Shown piece after piece: positions 60,285 to 64,000 of a DNA stretch of 64,000 nt (positions are counted from its first letter, which is position 1; every line of letters begins with the position of its first letter). Under the pieces are notes generated by a model, which worked only from the letters and a program-made list of their open reading frames with translations, made no database searches and had not been told where the DNA came from. The position numbers and the translations under genes are program-made. The DNA is from Anaerolineae bacterium (GTDB lineage Bacteria; Chloroflexota; Anaerolineae; Anaerolineales; Anaerolineaceae), in NCBI GenBank assembly GCA_013178095.1, contig JABLXK010000002.1:303324-367323 (forward strand). Direction: 5' to 3'.

Positions 60285-61793
60285 ATGCAAGCCAGAAAAA
60301 CTGTGCAAAAAGAGCAGAAGAACAGCCTGGTGCCGCCGCTCATCGCGGCTATTGCGTCGTGTGTTGTTCCCGGATTGGGGCAGATGCTGGCAATCGCGGT
60401 TCACCGCGGCATCATTATTTTAATCAGCCTGGTTTCATCGATCGGACTATTAATTTGGCGAATATATGAAGCAGGGAAACGATATTCCGACTGGAAGACC
60501 ATTATTCAAAAAGCTTACTATCTGAATCCATTTCTCTACGTCATTACCGCGCTGATTATCATTGGCTATATTCTGAATATAGTGGATGCTTATCAGCAAG
60601 CCAAACCGCAAAGATCCAAAGCCACCGGCATGATCTTTGTGATCTTGCTGGTATTCTTTTTTCAGGGTTGGGAGATTGGCGGCATCGATATGGGCAGCCT
60701 GTTTGCTGATGCGGACGAAGCAGTGCCGGCCTTAACCAGGGTGATGTGGCCCTGGGACAAAGCAATTTCACACCCTGAAGAATACCGAACGACCTACGTT
60801 GAGGTACAATCGCCCTGCACGGAAGAACCATACCCTTCAGGCGAGGTCAAAGAGGACGAACCTTACCTGATAGCTGATCCAACCTGCGGCGATCCCTCAG
60901 TGGTTGAGAAATCATTGGGCACCGAATTCCACCTGATTGGCCGCAATTTCATCCCCGGCAACACGATCGAAATATGGTGGAAAGATCCGATCAACAATGA
61001 GTTCCACCATCGCGTGGGCGGGGATTACCTGATCATAAAACCGGATGAAAATGGCAGTTTTGACGTGTCGGTAATCATGCCATATCGAACCATTCCGCCG
61101 GTGGCAGGGGAGGGGCCGAAAACCTGGCAAATCCAGGCGCGCCAACTGGTCAGCGTGGGCGGCGCTCAAGCCAGCCAGGAGTTGAAGCTGGCGGTCGAAA
61201 AAATGATCGAGACCATTTTTATTGGAATGATGGCAACCTTCTTTGGTATCATCCTGGCTATCCCAGTCAGCTTTATTGCTGCGCGCAACCTGATGTCGCA
61301 TTCACCGTTAACCCTGGCGATCTATTACATCGTCCGCACCATCCTTAATATCATCCGCGCCATCGAGCCATTGATTTGGGCGATCATCGCCGTGATCGTG
61401 GTGGGATTAGGACCATTTGCGGGCATCCTGGCTTTGACGCTGCATTCGCTGGCTGCATTGGCCAAGATGTACTCTGAAGCAATCGAGAGCATCGATCCCG
61501 GGCCGATCGAGGCGGTGCAGGCAACCGGGGCGAACTGGTTCCAGGTGATCAGCTATGCCGTGATCCCCCAGATCATCCCGCCATTCGTGTCTTTCACGAT
61601 TTACCGCTGGGACATCAATATTCGCATGTCCACAGTAATCGGGTTCGTGGGGGGAGGCGGCATCGGCTTCCTGCTGGCGCAATGGATACGGATTCTGGAT
61701 TACAAGGCAGCCGGTATCGCGGTGTGGTTCATCGCGATCACGGTAGCCGTTCTCGATTTTGCCAGCGCTGAAATTCGCGAGCGTTTTGTGTAA
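60285..61793 (+). CDS. phnE: Phosphonate ABC transporter permease, PhnE-like with long N-terminal extension
   Basis: The last 230 residues are a PhnE permease (ETIFIGMMATFFGIILAIPVSFIAARN, EAVQATGANWFQVISYAVIPQIIPPFVSF, STVIGFVGGGGIGFLL). The first 270 residues are an addition: three or four membrane helices (PPLIAAIASCVVPGLGQML, GIIILISLVSSIGLLIW), then about 160 residues likely outside the membrane with an IPT/TIG-like beta region (FHLIGRNFIPGNTIEIWWKD). Normal PhnE proteins are about 260-290 residues. The extension could help ligand capture or dock PhnD. GAGG precedes the ATG. Confidence 0.88.
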   Translation: MQARKTVQKEQKNSLVPPLIAAIASCVVPGLGQMLAIAVHRGIIILISLVSSIGLLIWRIYEAGKRYSDWKTIIQKAYYLNPFLYVITALIIIGYILNIVDAYQQAKPQRSKATGMIFVILLVFFFQGWEIGGIDMGSLFADADEAVPALTRVMWPWDKAISHPEEYRTTYVEVQSPCTEEPYPSGEVKEDEPYLIADPTCGDPSVVEKSLGTEFHLIGRNFIPGNTIEIWWKDPINNEFHHRVGGDYLIIKPDENGSFDVSVIMPYRTIPPVAGEGPKTWQIQARQLVSVGGAQASQELKLAVEKMIETIFIGMMATFFGIILAIPVSFIAARNLMSHSPLTLAIYYIVRTILNIIRAIEPLIWAIIAVIVVGLGPFAGILALTLHSLAALAKMYSEAIESIDPGPIEAVQATGANWFQVISYAVIPQIIPPFVSFTIYRWDINIRMSTVIGFVGGGGIGFLLAQWIRILDYKAAGIAVWFIAITVAVLDFASAEIRERFV

Positions 61794-61816
61794 CAATCCT
61801 TTAAAATAAATCACTG

Positions 61817-61847
61817 AAAGGCCGGATGTTCAAAAATACCGGCCTTT
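61817..61847. terminator. Hairpin between phnE and the P-loop gene
   Basis: AAAGGCCGG and CCGGCCTTT form a nine-base GC-rich stem with a 13-base loop between convergent genes. The T-runs are short on both sides. Confidence 0.65.
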
Positions 61848-61913
61848 ATAAATGAACTGCGCATAGGTATAGTTTCTTGCGATTATACAATCCGCAAGCG
61901 GGCAGGGGAGAAT

Positions 61914-62654
61914 TTATTTCTGAGTTAGGGATTGAGATTTCAACTTCCACAATTGGGCCAGTGAAAAACGAAGGCGTTTCCCTAATTCCTCATTCATTTT
62001 TGTGGTTACGTCATCATAATTGTAAAAAACTACAAAGGGGACTTCGTGTTTGTTGATGGTGATCAGCCCCTGGTTGCCATGGGCGATCTCGGAAAAATCA
62101 CATTCGCGATATAAGAATTCCATTTTTTCATCCGGAAGGCTGTGTTCCAGGATGGATTCGGGATGCTGCGGGTTGAAACGTTTGCGGTTTTTTCGCAGTG
62201 ATTCTTCCCAGGGGACATCTACATACATGATCGCAAGATTTTTCAGTATGGCGTCACTCAACAGCGAGAATGCGCGACGGTATCCGCCATGCTGTTTGCC
62301 GCGGGAAAATTCAATGATGGTCGTATATCCGCTCTCAATATCGCTATCTTTCAGGGATTTTGCGTACTCCAGATTGATCAATTGAATCAATAGATCCCAA
62401 TAAATCTCATCTTTAAAATAACCATCCCGATCGGTGAACAGCCGCTCTTTCCCCATACTTTCCAGCAGATCGTCCTCCTCAAACCAGCGCCAGAGAAAAG
62501 GGAAATCGTCGATCACATTGATCTGCCCGATATGGTATTCTTTGCTGCGTACGGAATCCTCGATCTTATTGGCGAGATACTCGATGATCTCGCTCTTGCC
62601 GGCCGCAGGCCGGGCAACCAGCAAAACCAGCGGCAAAATGTCATTATTGCCCAT
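61914..62654 (-). CDS. P-loop protein, possible kinase, unknown substrate
   Basis: The 246-residue protein has a Walker A motif ARPAAGKSEIIEYL near residue 14 and looks like a small P-loop kinase, with DVPWEESLRKNRKRFNPQHP in the middle as a possible lid. No named family can be assigned. GGAGG precedes the ATG and lies in the last codons of the recombinase gene; the gap is two bases. It is therefore coupled to the recombinase, but a joint function is not shown. Confidence 0.65.
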   Translation of the reverse strand: MGNNDILPLVLLVARPAAGKSEIIEYLANKIEDSVRSKEYHIGQINVIDDFPFLWRWFEEDDLLESMGKERLFTDRDGYFKDEIYWDLLIQLINLEYAKSLKDSDIESGYTTIIEFSRGKQHGGYRRAFSLLSDAILKNLAIMYVDVPWEESLRKNRKRFNPQHPESILEHSLPDEKMEFLYRECDFSEIAHGNQGLITINKHEVPFVVFYNYDDVTTKMNEELGKRLRFSLAQLWKLKSQSLTQK

Positions 62655-62656
62655 AT

Positions 62657-63652
62657 TTAACCTCCTTGTGAATCTTCAAACACTTCCCAGTAACCTCGAT
62701 CGAGTTCATCGTCGGTAAGATGCGCGTAACGCTGCGTTACGGCAATATTTTTATGCCTGGCGAGGTTTTGCGCTAATTTCAAATTCCCGGTACTGGTCAG
62801 CACACGGGTTACAAAAAAGTGACGGAAGGAGTGGGGGGTGATGGTTCCCACTGCCTCAGGCCCCAAAATGGCTTCCACCCATTCAGCGACAATATTGCGC
62901 CCCGTAGTCGGCGTGATGGGTTTAATTTTCTCTCCAGCGCCTTTGTCATGGCGGGCAAACAATGGCAGGGCGCCCAAGGGTTTATGAGATTTGCCATCGA
63001 AGATGGAACGCGCCTGTATATAGTCTTTAATCGCTTTTTGCGAACGCCGGGAAAAACGAACCACAGCCTGGCGGTCGCCTTTGCCGATTACCATGGCTTT
63101 GCCTTCGTTCCAGTCCAGGTCGCCGCGGCGTAACCCGCAGGCTTCATGCACGCGCAATCCTGTATCAGCCAGGGTTATCAGGAAAGCTTTATCCCTTAAT
63201 GCGCGTAGATAATCGTTTTCATCCTCCGACCTTTGGATTTGCATGTTCTCCAGATGGTCCAGGATTTTTTGAATGGCATTGGCAGGGAACTGCGGCAGCC
63301 TTTTGCCAGGTTTGCGCGTTCGCTGGCGGATCAATAATTTGACTTTGGAGAGGTTGATATCCGCTAATTCTTCCGCCACGAGGTATTCCAGGAATCCTTT
63401 TAGCGAAGTGATGTAGAGTTGCTCGGAAGTGGCTGCGTAGTCTTTTAAATCTGTCGCAAACCAGCTGATAACATCTTCCGTGATATTACTGACAGGATCC
63501 TGTTCTACGTTTAGCTGATGATCTTGCAACGTAATAGTAAAGTTTTTCATGGCAGTGGCGTACGCCAGCAGCGTCTTCTCGCTGCGCGCCAGCTTTACGG
63601 TGTTCAGGTAATCTTCAATCGCATCTTTGATGGTAGGCAACGTAACACTCAT
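62657..63652 (-). CDS. Tyrosine recombinase/integrase, XerC/D-like
   Basis: The 331-residue protein has an N-terminal core-binding domain (TIKDAIEDYLNTVKLARSEKTLLAYATAMKNF) and the catalytic domain with Arg in ADTGLRVHEACGLRRGDL, the H-x-x-R in TPHSFRHFFVTRV, His in ARHKNIAVTQRY and Tyr in RYAHL. The C-terminus resembles Xer proteins. It could resolve chromosome dimers or be a mobile-element integrase; no att site or phage genes are seen. The P-loop gene follows. Confidence 0.88.
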   Translation of the reverse strand: MSVTLPTIKDAIEDYLNTVKLARSEKTLLAYATAMKNFTITLQDHQLNVEQDPVSNITEDVISWFATDLKDYAATSEQLYITSLKGFLEYLVAEELADINLSKVKLLIRQRTRKPGKRLPQFPANAIQKILDHLENMQIQRSEDENDYLRALRDKAFLITLADTGLRVHEACGLRRGDLDWNEGKAMVIGKGDRQAVVRFSRRSQKAIKDYIQARSIFDGKSHKPLGALPLFARHDKGAGEKIKPITPTTGRNIVAEWVEAILGPEAVGTITPHSFRHFFVTRVLTSTGNLKLAQNLARHKNIAVTQRYAHLTDDELDRGYWEVFEDSQGG

Positions 63653-64000
63653 TCATACTATGCTTGTTATAATAGTACTTATCGAAAGCAATAATAGTAT
63701 AGCACAAAGAACGCTCCTTTTGCAATCCCCTGCCCGGAATTCAAGGGTGAAATTTGATTCATTGTGTTAATGTATGCCAAATCAAACTCGCACTTAGTAT
63801 AATGAGAAATATGATTTCTTATATTCATCAAGTCCCTCACCCCCCTGCCATCTTTCTATCATTCCAGACTCTTCGATTACGCAACCTATTTTCTGTAAAT
63901 TCGAGTCAGAAATATCCACAGTTCTTTAACAATTGAATGATTTGCCTGCACAGTAACGCTTGCCGATCTGCCACTCCTCACTGATCTCCATGAGCAACGC
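63653..64000. other. Intergenic region at the window end
   Basis: This stretch holds the predicted promoter of the recombinase and otherwise no gene I can support. The 60-residue track ORF at 63754-63936 has no family look and no ribosome site. A gene may begin just beyond the edge. Confidence 0.5.
63696..63725 (-). promoter_or_regulatory. Promoter of the recombinase gene
   Basis: On the minus strand: TTGCAA, 18 bases, TATACT, about 44 bases before the ATG at 63652. Confidence 0.5.

Noticed and set aside
63754-63936. 60-aa ORF at the window end
   Set aside because: No ribosome site, no recognisable fold and no coupling to a neighbour.
1-64000. CRISPR arrays, rRNA genes, insertion sequences, prophage
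   Set aside because: No regularly spaced direct repeats, rRNA, transposase or phage structural genes were seen on either strand.

Overview
This window reads as a chromosomal segment of a fermentative, probably Gram-positive-type (monoderm) bacterium. I favour Chloroflexota, class Anaerolineae, as an inference from gene content and protein style rather than from a marker search. It is almost fully coding and has short gene spacings, several TTG starts, two tRNA genes, no rRNA, no CRISPR array and no insertion sequence.

Layout. 1-502 holds the end of a histidine phosphatase. 499-12518 (minus) is a long operon-like run: a degenerate NuoEF-like subunit, an [FeFe] hydrogenase, an NMT1/TauABC-type ABC importer, a fused iron-sulfur/molybdopterin hydroxylase, a chromate transporter, a homocysteine S-methyltransferase and a tRNA-dihydrouridine synthase. 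12695-16413 (minus) carries rpoD, a TPR protein, ndk, tRNA-Asp and a terminator. 16793-34000 is mixed housekeeping: Fe-ADH, DegV, P1 peptidase, zwf, patatin, smpB, a HutH-like lyase, an L,D-transpeptidase, a PgeF-like laccase-domain protein, a response regulator, hsp20, trx, a fosfomycin-insensitive-type murA and an SIS isomerase.

35318-42519 (plus) is the most interesting region. It is a tightly coupled gene set for acylating a cell-envelope molecule: a lipoprotein, an unlisted 37-aa membrane microprotein ending in WIYQGF, a DltB-like MBOAT, two SGNH-type proteins, an acyl carrier protein, a fatty-acyl-AMP-ligase-like enzyme and a polytopic membrane protein. This matches the logic of the Dlt pathway (activation, carrier, MBOAT, acyl-shuttle tyrosine on a DltX-like microprotein, SGNH transferase), but with a fatty-acyl-type activating enzyme, so the cargo is probably not D-alanine.

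42586-55679 carries a PPi-type phosphofructokinase, Nudix enzymes, rsmD, a UroD-family protein, gtrA, a UDP-sugar decarboxylase, scpB, rluB, plsX, tRNA-Leu with a clear promoter and terminator, tatD, a phosphohexomutase, mnmA and trmI. 55772-64000 has ribosomal protein L25, a dynamin-like GTPase, a PhnDCE-type ABC importer with an unusually long permease, and a tyrosine recombinase coupled to a P-loop protein.

How the parts may work together. The first operon suggests uptake of a small substrate, its hydroxylation by a molybdenum enzyme, and disposal of electrons as H2 through a hydrogenase whose NuoEF partner has apparently lost its FMN/NADH site. The 35-42 kb locus suggests an envelope acylation machine. 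Both are inferences from motifs and gene order.
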